A stretch of DNA of 41,028 nucleotides, from contig JBDGRL010000056.1 of assembly GCA_042218065.1 (NCBI GenBank), positions 1-41,028 of the forward strand. The letters run 5' to 3'. Of this stretch, positions 24,198 through 32,724 are shown one piece after another; positions within the stretch are counted from its first letter, which is position 1, and the number at the start of each line of letters is the position of its first letter. A program made the position numbers and the translations under genes. Source of the stretch: JBDGRJ01 sp042218065 (GTDB taxonomy: Bacteria > Patescibacteriota > Patescibacteriia > Magasanikbacterales > UBA922). A model generated the notes under the pieces. It was not told where the DNA came from. It saw nothing but the letters and a program-made list of their open reading frames with translations, and did no database searches.

Positions 24198-27100
24198 GTG
24201 AACAAGAAGAAAATATTTGCATTTCTCATTTTATTTGCTTTGCCTTTATTGGCAAGTGCTTTTTATTTTCCTGTATCTAGTAAAAATAACAATGTTTTAA
24301 TCACAGAAATAGCTGCTTTTGAAGACAGAGGCTGTGAGTGGGTGGAGATTTACAACCGAGGTGATAAAAAAATCAATATTGGTGAATGGAGATTCTGGGA
24401 AGACAAAACCAACCACACCATAGATACAGACGACTCTCATACTACTTCTACTATAATTCAACCAAATGAATATGCATTAATAGCTGACGATCCAAATAAA
24501 ATTCTTGCCCCTACTAGCACCCAAGAATGCAAAGATACATATCAAATATCAACAACAACTCCGGTGTTAGATTCTACTTTTTCTTTGAATCAAACGGACG
24601 GCGAAGAAATTGCCTTCAAGAAAAGTAGCAGCTTTTTAGATACGGTAGAAAAATTCAAATATCCCGGGACGGATAGACACGTCTCACTAGAGCGCATCTC
24701 AATCAAGAAATTAAACTACACTAAAGACAATTGGAAGTTTCTAATCTCGACCTCCACTCCTACCAGCACCCCAGGAAAAGAAAATTACCACTGTCAAGGT
24801 AGCTGCAAAGCAAGTTCCATGCAAAAGTTCAACCCTAAAATGAAAATAGTAAACAGCTCATCTATAGCCAAAGGGGTTGAATTTTTATCCTCTGTTAGCT
24901 CCTCAAAGGCGAGTGAGTTTGAATGGGCTTTTACAAGTGACGACGAAATACAAAAGAAAGGCTCAAGCACAACCTACGCTTTTTCCGAACCCGGCAAATA
25001 TTCTATCAACCTACTAGGGTATAATACAGAAGGTGCCGTATCCACCATAAAAGATGAAATAAAAATAACAAGAAAGCCTGAAGCGAAATTAGACGCACCA
25101 ACAAGCTCAAAAGTAAACACTGATATCACATTTAGTGCAGCAAGCAGTAGCCACCCCTCCGAGGTTCCGATTAAAAAATATCTTTGGAGGTTTGGAGAAG
25201 AAAGCATAATCGACACTAATAAACCCACCACAACCTATCATTATAACTCAACAGGAAGTTACAAAATTTCACTAAAAATAAAAGACAAAAACAGAGGGGT
25301 CGACTCAACTTCAACTACTATTGATATCCTGCCAAATGAGAATACAAAATCTGCTAGTTCAAACACAACAAGTAATAATAATATTACAAATTCCAGTAGT
25401 TTTAACATAGAGATCTTGGCAAGCTCAACAGCTTTCACAAATGAAAAAACAAAATTTAATAGTAAAGTAACTACGAATACGAATATCACATACTCATGGT
25501 CAGTCACTCCACAAAAAAATATAAATCAACCGAATAAAAATAGTAGCTCTGCCACTTATGCCTTTCCCAGCTCTACTACATATACAGTCAAACTAAAAGG
25601 TACAGCTAATAATACTTCCTCTACTGCAAGCCATAAAATAGATGTACAAGAACAAAAAAGCCAAAATATCAGAACTTCATCTGATAAAATAAAAATAAAT
25701 GAGATAATGCCAGATCCTGACTCTGGTTCTGAGTGGATTGAACTATATAACCCAGAAAACTCAAAAATTAACCTATCAGACTGGAGTCTATTTGATAACG
25801 TAGGCAAAATCACTACTCTAGATACAAATATCTCTGCAGCAGGCTTTTATACTTACACTTTGAATGATGCAAAATTAAATAATTCTGGAGATAAAGTGCT
25901 CTTGAAAAACAAAAACAACAAGATTATCGACCAAATTAGCTACGGGAATAACAACGTACCCAAAACCGAGACAGGTAACTCCATTGCAAGGAACCAAGGC
26001 GGGCAAGACTCCAACAATCACCAAAATGACTTCTCTGAGACAACTAAACCAACCAAAAACAAAGGTAATGAAATATCAAAACCGCAAAATCAAACGCAAG
26101 AAAACTCTAATACAAGTGAAAACGAATCATCAAATACTAGCAATGAAGTAGATGAGAACGAAGAAAATGATTCTAATGAGTCCAATCAGAACCAGCCAAA
26201 CCAAGAAGGAGATTCATCCCAAAATTCTATAGCTAAAACCTTCAATAAATCTGACCTGCTAATTAATGAAATTTTGCCCGACCCCAAAAACAGAAATGAG
26301 TTTATAGAAATATACAACAATACAAAAAAGAAAATTAGCTTAACAGGATGGAAAATAGAAGACGGCAGTAGTAATCAAATAGATTTAGAAGGGAATATAA
26401 AAGCCTCAAAATTACATCTATCAGAAGAAGAATCTAGCTATATAAATAATGGAGGTGATTTAATTAAGCTAGTCTCACCAAAAGATAAAAATATCGATAA
26501 GATAATTTTTGGTGAATGGAAAACCGACGAAAAAAATATTGCTCCTGCACCTAAAACGGGTAAAAGCTTAGCAAGAGTTAATCATAAAGATTCGGATAAT
26601 TATAAACAAGATTTTGCTATACAAACCTCCACTCCGGGGAAAAAGAACTTAAATATTAAAATAAACAAAAAGAATAAAAAACCAAATAAACAAAAAACTG
26701 AACCAATCTCAATCAACGGACCAAAAAAAGTGCCGACTGATAAAACAGTGAAATTTACTGCCAGTCTATCGGATAAATTCAAAGTAAGCAATTTAATTTG
26801 GCAGGTAAACATGGATAAAGTAGCACAGAGTACTAAATCTATAAGCCAAAGTTTTTCTGAGCCCGGTATTTACACTCTAATTGCAAGAATAATAAAAAAC
26901 AACAAAGAAAAAGCTAATGCTGCTACCCAAATCCGAGTAAAAAAGAATATTGACTTAAAACAAGATCAAAAAAATCAAATTAGCAGCCAAGAAAATAAAA
27001 AACAAAACGGTAACCCAAACAAGAAAAGCATCTCAAATAATAAAAATAACTCAAATAAAACAAGGGTTGGGGGTTATATACCAACCTCCAAACAAACCAA

Positions 27101-28211
27101 AATACAGATAAACGAAATACTACCAAACCCTAAAGGAGAAGACACAAAAGAATTCATAGAATTATACAACCCCACAACAAAGCCCATATCTTTACAGGGA
27201 ATAAAATTAGACGACGCTCCTGGAGGTTCAGACCCATACCATATATCTACCACTACTGCTATAAAACCAAAAAGTTATGCGGTTTTCCCTAAAAAGAAGA
27301 CCTGTATAGCTCTTAATAACTCAAGTGATGCAGTAAGACTACTAAACTCGTCCGGAAAAGTAATTTCTAAAATAGGATACCAGAACGCTGCTGAAGCTGA
27401 AAGCTTTGATGGAAAAACCTGGAGCAAAATACAAACTCCCGGTTTTAAAAATAAAATAATTGCAAATAAATCTAGTAAAAGAAGCACAGAGCAAACTTCG
27501 GGCAAAACTGGCTACAGAAAAGTAGCTCTAAAAAATATCAGAAACCTCAAAGAAGGAGACAAGGTGATAACAAGAGGTGTAGTAATCTCTAAACCGCAAG
27601 CTTTAGGTCCTAGGATATTTTATATTCAAGGATCACCCGGATTACAGGTGTACAATCATGATAAAAATTTTCCTAATCTTAAACGAGGTGATAAAGTTGA
27701 AGTTAGAGGTGAGCTTTCTAAAGCTTACGGAAAGTGGAGACTGATAACTGAAAATAAGTACTCAATACGAACTGTAGGTCATACCGGAGTTCCTTCGCCG
27801 AAAGTGGTTCAAGCAAAAAATCTAAACAACAAAGACCCTTCTCAGCTCATACAATTACAAGGCGAAGTTGCTAAAATAGAAGACGATAACTTCCTCCTCT
27901 ATAGCGGAAAAGGTGAAGCTAGAGTTCAAATTGAACAAGAGACAGGTATCGATATAGACAAATACAAGAAAAGGGATCTAGTTAAAGTAACTGGAATCCT
28001 ATCAAAAGAAGACGGAAAAGCTATAATCATGCCCAGAGATCAAAAAGATATAGAAAAAACAGGCCGAGCTGAAAAACCAAAAAAGAAGAGTAAGAGTGAA
28101 GCTCAAATAAATAAACGAGAAAGTCAGATTGAGAAATATTTAATAGCAGCTGCAGGAGCCATCATTGTTATTCTCACAACTCTACTTTTGAAAGAAAAAA
28201 ATAAGAATTAA
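24198..28211 (+). CDS. Large surface protein with lamin-tail, PKD and OB-fold domains
   Basis: A 1337-residue secreted protein: signal peptide (KIFAFLILFALPLLASAF), then lamin-tail domain 1 (about residues 30-180, LITEIAAFEDRGCEWVEIY), PKD-like repeats with SEPGKYSINLLGY and NSTGSYKISLKI, lamin-tail 2 (INEIMPDPDSGSEWIELYN), an Asn/Ser/Glu-rich linker, lamin-tail 3 (INEILPDPKNRNEFIEIYN), another PKD-like unit, lamin-tail 4 (INEILPNPKGEDTKEFIELY), two OB-like domains (about 1110-1280, GDKVITRGVVIS and GDKVEVRGELS) and a C-terminal TM helix (YLIAAAGAIIVILTTLLL). The GTG start directly abuts the GGAGG, so spacing is abnormal. Likely binds extracellular polymer or DNA; function unproven. Confidence 0.82.
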   Translation: MNKKKIFAFLILFALPLLASAFYFPVSSKNNNVLITEIAAFEDRGCEWVEIYNRGDKKINIGEWRFWEDKTNHTIDTDDSHTTSTIIQPNEYALIADDPNKILAPTSTQECKDTYQISTTTPVLDSTFSLNQTDGEEIAFKKSSSFLDTVEKFKYPGTDRHVSLERISIKKLNYTKDNWKFLISTSTPTSTPGKENYHCQGSCKASSMQKFNPKMKIVNSSSIAKGVEFLSSVSSSKASEFEWAFTSDDEIQKKGSSTTYAFSEPGKYSINLLGYNTEGAVSTIKDEIKITRKPEAKLDAPTSSKVNTDITFSAASSSHPSEVPIKKYLWRFGEESIIDTNKPTTTYHYNSTGSYKISLKIKDKNRGVDSTSTTIDILPNENTKSASSNTTSNNNITNSSSFNIEILASSTAFTNEKTKFNSKVTTNTNITYSWSVTPQKNINQPNKNSSSATYAFPSSTTYTVKLKGTANNTSSTASHKIDVQEQKSQNIRTSSDKIKINEIMPDPDSGSEWIELYNPENSKINLSDWSLFDNVGKITTLDTNISAAGFYTYTLNDAKLNNSGDKVLLKNKNNKIIDQISYGNNNVPKTETGNSIARNQGGQDSNNHQNDFSETTKPTKNKGNEISKPQNQTQENSNTSENESSNTSNEVDENEENDSNESNQNQPNQEGDSSQNSIAKTFNKSDLLINEILPDPKNRNEFIEIYNNTKKKISLTGWKIEDGSSNQIDLEGNIKASKLHLSEEESSYINNGGDLIKLVSPKDKNIDKIIFGEWKTDEKNIAPAPKTGKSLARVNHKDSDNYKQDFAIQTSTPGKKNLNIKINKKNKKPNKQKTEPISINGPKKVPTDKTVKFTASLSDKFKVSNLIWQVNMDKVAQSTKSISQSFSEPGIYTLIARIIKNNKEKANAATQIRVKKNIDLKQDQKNQISSQENKKQNGNPNKKSISNNKNNSNKTRVGGYIPTSKQTKIQINEILPNPKGEDTKEFIELYNPTTKPISLQGIKLDDAPGGSDPYHISTTTAIKPKSYAVFPKKKTCIALNNSSDAVRLLNSSGKVISKIGYQNAAEAESFDGKTWSKIQTPGFKNKIIANKSSKRSTEQTSGKTGYRKVALKNIRNLKEGDKVITRGVVISKPQALGPRIFYIQGSPGLQVYNHDKNFPNLKRGDKVEVRGELSKAYGKWRLITENKYSIRTVGHTGVPSPKVVQAKNLNNKDPSQLIQLQGEVAKIEDDNFLLYSGKGEARVQIEQETGIDIDKYKKRDLVKVTGILSKEDGKAIIMPRDQKDIEKTGRAEKPKKKSKSEAQINKRESQIEKYLIAAAGAIIVILTTLLLKEKNKN

Positions 28212-28239
28212 GTTTCTTTTTTGATATAATATCATCGTT

Positions 28240-29946
28240 ATGTTTAATGACTTATTTCTACAAATCAGTATTCTACTTGGTCTGACTGTATCAGTTGCTT
28301 TTGTAACTAGGTTACTGCGGCAACCTCTGATGGTAGCATATATACTGGCAGGAATAGTTGCCGGTCCATTCATGCTGAATTTATTACCAGGCAATACTCA
28401 TTTGTTTGAGGTTCTAGCAGATTTTGGGGTTGTTCTACTGTTATTTGTAGTAGGGATGAGTCTGAATTTTCAGCATATAAAAAGAATCGGGAAGGTTGCT
28501 ACAATAGTAGGTTTAGTTCAGATTTTAGGCACAAGTGCATTAGGTTTTGGTATTCTTGTATACCTGGGGTTTAGTGCGTACTCAGCACTATTTTTGGCAG
28601 TAGCAGCTAGTATCTCAAGTACTATTATAGTGGTAAAACTGCTTTCAGATAAACAAGACCTCGAAGCAGTTTACGGCAGATATACATTAGGTTTAATGAT
28701 TGTACAAGACATATTTGTGGTATTGATAATGATATTACTTAGCTCATTAAGGACCCAAGGCAGCCTAAAAACCGACTTAAGCTTGCTAGTTCTAAAGATA
28801 TTATCATTAGGTGCTTTTACATATATAACAGCGAAATATATAGTTCCATATCTTTTAAAAGAAGTTGCAGAGTCAACGGAGTTTCTCTTTATTTTTACTA
28901 TAGCATGGTGTTTTGGTATCGCAAGTTTATTACACTGGCTAGGGTTCTCTATAGAGATAGGTGGTTTGATAGCAGGTTTAGCATTGGGTTCTTCACCCTA
29001 CCAAAAAGAGATCTCTAGCCGTATAAAACCCTTACGCGACTTTTTCATTATCATATTCTTTATAATCTTAGGTAGTGAACTGACTCTAACTAATATAGAG
29101 GAAGTAATAATTCCTGGAATAGCTATCTCAATTTTAGTCTTAGTAATTAAGCCGTTCATTATTTACCATACCTATAGACTACAAGGGTTTACTCGTAGAA
29201 ACAGCTATCTATGCTCTTCTACTACCGCACAAGTAAGCGAATTCGGCTTTATCCTGATGTTTACAGCCAACCGTATGGGGCTACTTAAAGGTTCAGAGCT
29301 TGAGGTATTTACACTAATTGCTCTTATTACCATTATTGTTTCATCTTATGTCATTACTTACGATGAAAGATTGTATCGTGTATTTTTGCCTGTATTAAAA
29401 ATGTTCGGCGAGGATAAAAATTCTGCCACAGAAACAATACCCGAAAAATATGATGTATGGGTCTTTGGTTATCATAGAACCGGCTGGAAAATATGTGATG
29501 CTTTAGAAGAAAAAGGAGTTGATTATGCAGTAGTTGATTTTAATCCAGAAGCGATTGAAAAGCTGCAAAAGAGAGGGATTCCTGCATTCTATGGAGATGC
29601 AGCTGATATAGAATTTATCGAAACTCTACCACTAGAAGAGGCTGAAATGGTAATTTCTACACTACCTGAACCAGATGACCAAGAAATTTTGATCGAATCA
29701 ATCAGAAAAAGAAGCGAGGATGTAAAAATCATAGCAACCTTACACCACACTAGATATCTAGACAGACTATACGATGCAGGAGCAAACTATGTAATGTTGC
29801 CTCACCTACTAGGTGGATCCTTTATTGCAGAAGAGATAAAACACCATGAATGGAACAAAGAAACTTTTGAGAAATTACGACAAGAACAAAAGCAAGATCT
29901 CAAATTAGAATATACAAAACCAGAAGAAGATAATTCTGAGGAATAA
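28240..29946 (+). CDS. CPA2 cation:proton antiporter with TrkA-N domain (KefB-like)
   Basis: A 568-residue protein. Residues 1-380 form the 12-13 TM exchanger fold with RQPLMVAYILAGIVAGP near the N-terminus, AASISSTIIVVKLL and GLIAGLALGSSP. Residues about 400-520 are a cytoplasmic TrkA-N NAD-binding domain (DVWVFGYHRTGWKICDALEE, then VVDFNP and GIPAFYGDAAD, read in parts). KefB-type systems exchange K+ or Na+ for H+ under control of nucleotide or thiol ligands. The glycine motif is G-Y-H-R-T-G-W rather than G-x-G-x-x-G, so ligand binding may be altered. A TATAAT box 9 nt before the ATG suggests a very short leader. Confidence 0.9.
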   Translation: MFNDLFLQISILLGLTVSVAFVTRLLRQPLMVAYILAGIVAGPFMLNLLPGNTHLFEVLADFGVVLLLFVVGMSLNFQHIKRIGKVATIVGLVQILGTSALGFGILVYLGFSAYSALFLAVAASISSTIIVVKLLSDKQDLEAVYGRYTLGLMIVQDIFVVLIMILLSSLRTQGSLKTDLSLLVLKILSLGAFTYITAKYIVPYLLKEVAESTEFLFIFTIAWCFGIASLLHWLGFSIEIGGLIAGLALGSSPYQKEISSRIKPLRDFFIIIFFIILGSELTLTNIEEVIIPGIAISILVLVIKPFIIYHTYRLQGFTRRNSYLCSSTTAQVSEFGFILMFTANRMGLLKGSELEVFTLIALITIIVSSYVITYDERLYRVFLPVLKMFGEDKNSATETIPEKYDVWVFGYHRTGWKICDALEEKGVDYAVVDFNPEAIEKLQKRGIPAFYGDAADIEFIETLPLEEAEMVISTLPEPDDQEILIESIRKRSEDVKIIATLHHTRYLDRLYDAGANYVMLPHLLGGSFIAEEIKHHEWNKETFEKLRQEQKQDLKLEYTKPEEDNSEE

Positions 29947-29970
29947 AAATTAAAGTAAAACCACTACTTA

Positions 29971-31398
29971 TTAACTTCTCTCCTCTTTACCACGGGATTT
30001 GCTTTCTTGCCAACCACTAGCAGTAATTCTTACAAACTCTGAGTTTTCCTGCATTTCCGATATGTCTTCTGCTCCACAATAACTAATGCTGCTTTGTACA
30101 CCTTTTTTCAGGCTGGAAATGACATCAGCTACCGAACCTTTGTAATCTACTAGAGATGATACCCCCTCTACAAAAACATCTAATCTCTCCTTTATTCTTT
30201 CATCCTTTTTTCTCTCTTTTCTTTTATGATTGTTCTCATATGAAGCACTGCCAATATACTTTTTATATCTCCGACCATCTTTAAAAATTATTCTACCCGG
30301 GGCCTCATCAGTTCCTGCAAAAAAGAAGCCAGAGTAAATACTGCTAGCTCCAGCTGCTATCGCTTTAGCTGCATCTCCCGGATACCTCATACCTCCATCA
30401 GCTGTTATTGGCACCCCTTGTTTTTGAGCATATTCTGCAACATTTTTTACAGCAGAAAACTGTGGAACCCCTGCTCCAGCTCTCACTCTAGTAGTACAAA
30501 CAGGAGAGGGTCCTATACCTACCTTCAGACCATCTGCACCCGCATTAATTAGATCCTCCGCCCCTTCTTTTGTGGCTATATTACCTGCCATTACATCAAT
30601 ATCAAAAGAGTTTTTCATTTCTTCCAACGTATTAATCATCATGTCAGAATGTCCATGAGCAATATCAAGCACCAAAACATCAACCCCTGACTCTACTAAT
30701 ACTTCACTGCGCTGTAAAGCATCGCTCACCCCTACTGCCGCTGCTACACGCAGTTTGCCTTGTTTGTCACGATTAGATTGGGGCCAATGTTCAAGTTTTT
30801 TAATATCTTTTCCGGTTATCAGACCTTTTATCTCATTATCTTCTACTAAGGGTAATTTTTCTATACGGTTATCAAACAAAACTTTTTTTGCTTCTTCTAA
30901 TTCAATCCCAGGGTCAGCAGTAACCAGGTCAGATCTAGGTGTCATTAGCTCTTCTACCAAAGTCTTAGAATCATCCTCAAAAATATAATCTCGCCTGGTC
31001 ATTATACCTTTCAACTTACCTTTTTTCTCGACTAAAACACTGGTTATGTCATTTTCTCTCATTACTCTTTGTGCCTGTTTTAAACTAGTATCCGGATCAA
31101 CTGTAATTGGATTATGAATAATATAGCTGGTACTTCTTTTTACCTTTTCTATTTGTTCAGCTTGTTTTTCGGGTGGTATAAATTGATGAATCACACCGAT
31201 ACCCCCTTCTCTTGCCATTGCTATGGCAGTTTCATGCTCAGTCACAGTAGCCATATTTGAACTAACAAAAGGAACGCTTAGTTCAACGTTCCTGGTAAAT
31301 CGTGAATCTAAGTTAGCCTCCCTCCGGGAAGAAAGTGGGCTGCGCTTGGGTTTTAATAATACGTCCTTATAGGTTAAAGCGGGAGAATCTTTATCCAT
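29971..31398 (-). CDS. guaB: Inosine-5'-monophosphate dehydrogenase
   Basis: Oxidises IMP to XMP with NAD, the first committed step to GMP. The 475 residues contain the catalytic TIM barrel split by a pair of CBS domains (about residues 95-215, TSVLVEKKGKLKGIMTRRD and RIEKLPLVEDNEIKGLITG in parts). The catalytic Cys is in GIGPSPVCTTR (usually GIGPGSICTTR), near residue 300. Phosphate binding and flap regions follow (DGGMRYPGDAAKAIAAGA). The GPSP substitution in the loop is unusual. Divergent from the 31.5-kb RNA, with its own promoter. Confidence 0.95.
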   Translation of the reverse strand: MDKDSPALTYKDVLLKPKRSPLSSRREANLDSRFTRNVELSVPFVSSNMATVTEHETAIAMAREGGIGVIHQFIPPEKQAEQIEKVKRSTSYIIHNPITVDPDTSLKQAQRVMRENDITSVLVEKKGKLKGIMTRRDYIFEDDSKTLVEELMTPRSDLVTADPGIELEEAKKVLFDNRIEKLPLVEDNEIKGLITGKDIKKLEHWPQSNRDKQGKLRVAAAVGVSDALQRSEVLVESGVDVLVLDIAHGHSDMMINTLEEMKNSFDIDVMAGNIATKEGAEDLINAGADGLKVGIGPSPVCTTRVRAGAGVPQFSAVKNVAEYAQKQGVPITADGGMRYPGDAAKAIAAGASSIYSGFFFAGTDEAPGRIIFKDGRRYKKYIGSASYENNHKRKERKKDERIKERLDVFVEGVSSLVDYKGSVADVISSLKKGVQSSISYCGAEDISEMQENSEFVRITASGWQESKSRGKEERS

Positions 31399-31429
31399 GA
31401 ATTAAATTATTAATGGATAAACCTTAGAT

Positions 31430-31458
31430 ATTATAATTGTAACAAATTTATAATTCAA
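31430..31458 (-). promoter_or_regulatory. guaB promoter
   Basis: Minus-strand TTGAAT (31453-31458), 17 nt, TATAAT (31430-31435), about 30 nt upstream of the guaB ATG. It is back to back with the plus-strand promoter at 31480. Confidence 0.7.
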
Positions 31459-31479
31459 ATTAGACGAGAGGGGGTGAAT

Positions 31480-31508
31480 TTGACAAACTTTAAAAACTTT
31501 GTTATACT
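31480..31508 (+). promoter_or_regulatory. Consensus promoter of the 31.5-kb structured RNA
   Basis: TTGACA (31480-31485), exactly 17 nt, TATACT (31503-31508). The predicted start is near 31515, immediately before a series of hairpins. Confidence 0.85.
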
Positions 31509-31514
31509 CTCATG

Positions 31515-31994
31515 TTCGCTAAAGCTAAAAATAAAACCCCTAACTCACAGGGCAGTTAGGGTGCCGAAAGGCTAGACTAGCCCTAGGAGGATCCGCCATG
31601 GTGTGGATTTTTCTTCTTCTGCTCGGATGGACGGCTTTTTTGACCGTTCCAGCTCCGAGTAGATGCGGACCTCTTTCGTCTTCGAGCTTCAGGGGTGAAA
31701 TCCTGAAGATTCGAACGAAAGAGTACGCTCCACAGCGGCGACGCTCCCTGGAGCACGAGTTTAATGAGAAAGCGCCGTGAGTGGCGGCGCGAAGATATCC
31801 TGTCTCTGCTAACAATGGGACGGGACTGGGTTTTAAACCCAGCAAATTTCCACTCTGTCGCCGGAGGAGACATAAAATCTTCCAACCGGGGTGGAGGTAT
31901 CATTCACCGAGAGCCTCGTAAGAAAGGTCGCACTCGGCCTTTCAAAATCTGCCAGGCGGGATGACTTGTATCAAATTTGGTCATCTCGTCTGGC
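31515..31994 (+). ncRNA. Large structured RNA candidate (about 480 nt)
   Basis: A G+C-rich stretch made almost entirely of consecutive hairpins: CCCTAACT/AGTTAGGG (31538-31561), GCC-GAAA-GGC (31563-31572), CTCGGA/TCCGAG with an inner ACGG/CCGT (31622-31659), CTCTTTCGT/ACGAAAGAG with inner CTTCAGG/CCTGAAG (31671-31723), GCTCCA/TGGAGC with AGCG-GCGA-CGCT inside (31727-31754), GCGCCG/CGGCGC (31772-31790), CCTGTCTC/GGGACGGG (31799-31824), CTGGG/CCCAG (31826-31842), GGAGGA/TCTTCC (31863-31883) and a 15-bp final stem (31951-31965/31980-31994). GG(A)TCCGC pairs with GCGGACC (31589-31671), closing a junction. G-U pairs in three helices favour plus. Two overlapping reading frames, 31598-31780 (behind AGGAGG, hydrophobic N-terminus) and 31764-31964, also exist; their arginine and leucine codons are unlike the genome's, and both strands are open, so coding is doubtful but not excluded. 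No tmRNA or RNase P core motifs seen. Confidence 0.6.
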
Positions 31995-32119
31995 ACCTAT
32001 ACTTTTTAAAAGGTTCATTTTTAAGCTGACTGCTTAAAGGTGAGTCTTTTAGCCATAAGCTAGCTACTTATGGGTAATGTGATGCTTCTTAGCGAGAAGC
32101 AAAAGAAAATAGGAGCCAT

Positions 32120-32347
32120 ATGCTGGTAACGGAAAGTTACGGCAGCAGCATCCGAAGCAAGTTCGGGGGCAGTTCCGAAAAGAATCAAAGAATAAGTGAA
32201 TTCAGAGCTAGACACAGAAGAAGAGTGAGAGAGGACCTGAACGAAATCAGACAAAGAATCAATACCGGAGAAGACCCGGAAGAAATAGATTTCATCCACG
32301 TCCGCCCAGATGAGGTCGTGGGGATCTACAACTCACCATTTTGGTAA
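32120..32347 (+). CDS. Small basic/acidic hypothetical protein before the tRNA genes
   Basis: A 75-residue protein behind AGGAG with 5-nt spacing. The middle (about residues 25-48) is a very basic helix, FRARHRRRVREDLNEIRQRI; the C-terminus is TGEDPEEIDFIHVRP and EVVGIYNSPFW. Arginine is almost always AGA, as in the rest of the genome, which supports real coding. The leader holds three consecutive hairpins (TTAAGC/GCTTAA near 32028, CATAAG/CTTATG near 32052-32070, GCTTCT/AGAAGC near 32084-32100). It ends 6 nt before a tRNA gene. I do not recognise the family; an RNA-binding role would be a guess. Confidence 0.55.
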   Translation: MLVTESYGSSIRSKFGGSSEKNQRISEFRARHRRRVREDLNEIRQRINTGEDPEEIDFIHVRPDEVVGIYNSPFW

Positions 32348-32353
32348 AATTTA

Positions 32354-32427
32354 GCCCCCATAGCCCAATTGGTAGAGGCAGCGGACTTAAAATCCGCCCA
32401 GTCTGGGTTCGAGTCCCAGTGGGGGTA
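32354..32427 (+). tRNA. tRNA-Leu (anticodon UAA), short variable loop
   Basis: A complete cloverleaf: acceptor GCCCCCA/TGGGGGT (G1-U72), 3-bp D stem GCC/GGC, anticodon stem GCGGA/TCCGC with loop CTTAAAA, T arm CTGGG-TTCGAGT-CCCAG, discriminator A. The anticodon TAA reads UUA leucine codons, but the variable region is only 5 nt (CCAGT) where bacterial tRNA-Leu normally has a long extra arm. CCA is not encoded. Confidence 0.85.
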
Positions 32428-32430
32428 TTA

Positions 32431-32452
32431 AAAAAACCTGTGAGGTTTTTGG
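32431..32452 (+). terminator. Terminator after tRNA-Leu
   Basis: AAAAACCT/AGGTTTTT hairpin with a 4-nt loop directly 3' of the tRNA; the T-run is part of the stem. Confidence 0.65.
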
Positions 32453-32497
32453 TCCAGGTAACAGTCTGGTTGTTCTTGGCTCAAACGGGAGGTAAAA

Positions 32498-32623
32498 ATG
32501 AGTGTACGTACTAGATGCTCAATCTGCAATCGGCTCGATTTCTGTATTGTCAACAAAGACGGAGAATTTGTTTGCAAAAACCCTGACTGTGGTTGTAGTC
32601 AGAAAAATAAGGAGGGAAGTTAA
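32498..32623 (+). CDS. 41-residue zinc-finger peptide
   Basis: ATG 32498, 8 nt behind GGGAGG, 41 codons, TAA at 32621. The peptide has CSICNRLDFC near residue 7-16 and CKNPDCGC near residue 26-33, i.e. two Cys clusters that could form one treble-clef or zinc-ribbon site. A short hairpin CCAG/CTGG (32455-32470) precedes the ribosome-binding site, and a strong terminator follows within 25 nt. The compact start-stop-terminator arrangement in the gap between tRNA genes supports a real small protein, perhaps RNA- or ribosome-associated. No family recognised. Confidence 0.65.
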   Translation: MSVRTRCSICNRLDFCIVNKDGEFVCKNPDCGCSQKNKEGS

Positions 32624-32644
32624 CAATAAACATTTAGGGGGGAT

Positions 32645-32680
32645 AGCATCTGCATGCATTCGCAGGTGCTTTTCTTTTCT
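32645..32680 (+). terminator. Terminator of the small zinc-finger gene
   Basis: AGCATCTGC/GCAGGTGCT, 9 bp with a U-G pair on the plus strand, followed by TTTCTTTTCT. Confidence 0.85.
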
Positions 32681-32683
32681 ATA

Positions 32684-32712
32684 TTGACAAGAACAAATAT
32701 AAATGCTATAAT
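32684..32712 (+). promoter_or_regulatory. Perfect consensus promoter of the tRNA-Ala-Phe-Pro operon
   Basis: TTGACA (32684-32689), 17-nt spacer, TATAAT (32707-32712). The start is expected about 6 nt before tRNA-Ala. Confidence 0.92.
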
Positions 32713-32724
32713 TTGAGCGCTTAA

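Noticed and set aside
24198..28211. Nuclease domain in the lamin-tail/OB protein
   Set aside because: No catalytic metal or HNH/thermonuclease motif could be found; only binding-type modules are visible.
31540..31903. Long minus-strand reading frames of about 100 codons across the RNA
   Set aside because: Four frames on both strands are open at once because the segment is G+C-rich; codon use does not match the genome and the minus-strand frames oppose the consensus promoter.
31515..31994. tmRNA or RNase P RNA as the identity of the 31.5-kb RNA
   Set aside because: No tRNA-like acceptor and T-arm ends, no GGGG...CCCC closing pair, and no recognisable conserved P4 core of RNase P on either strand; the same holds for the 38.1-kb element.
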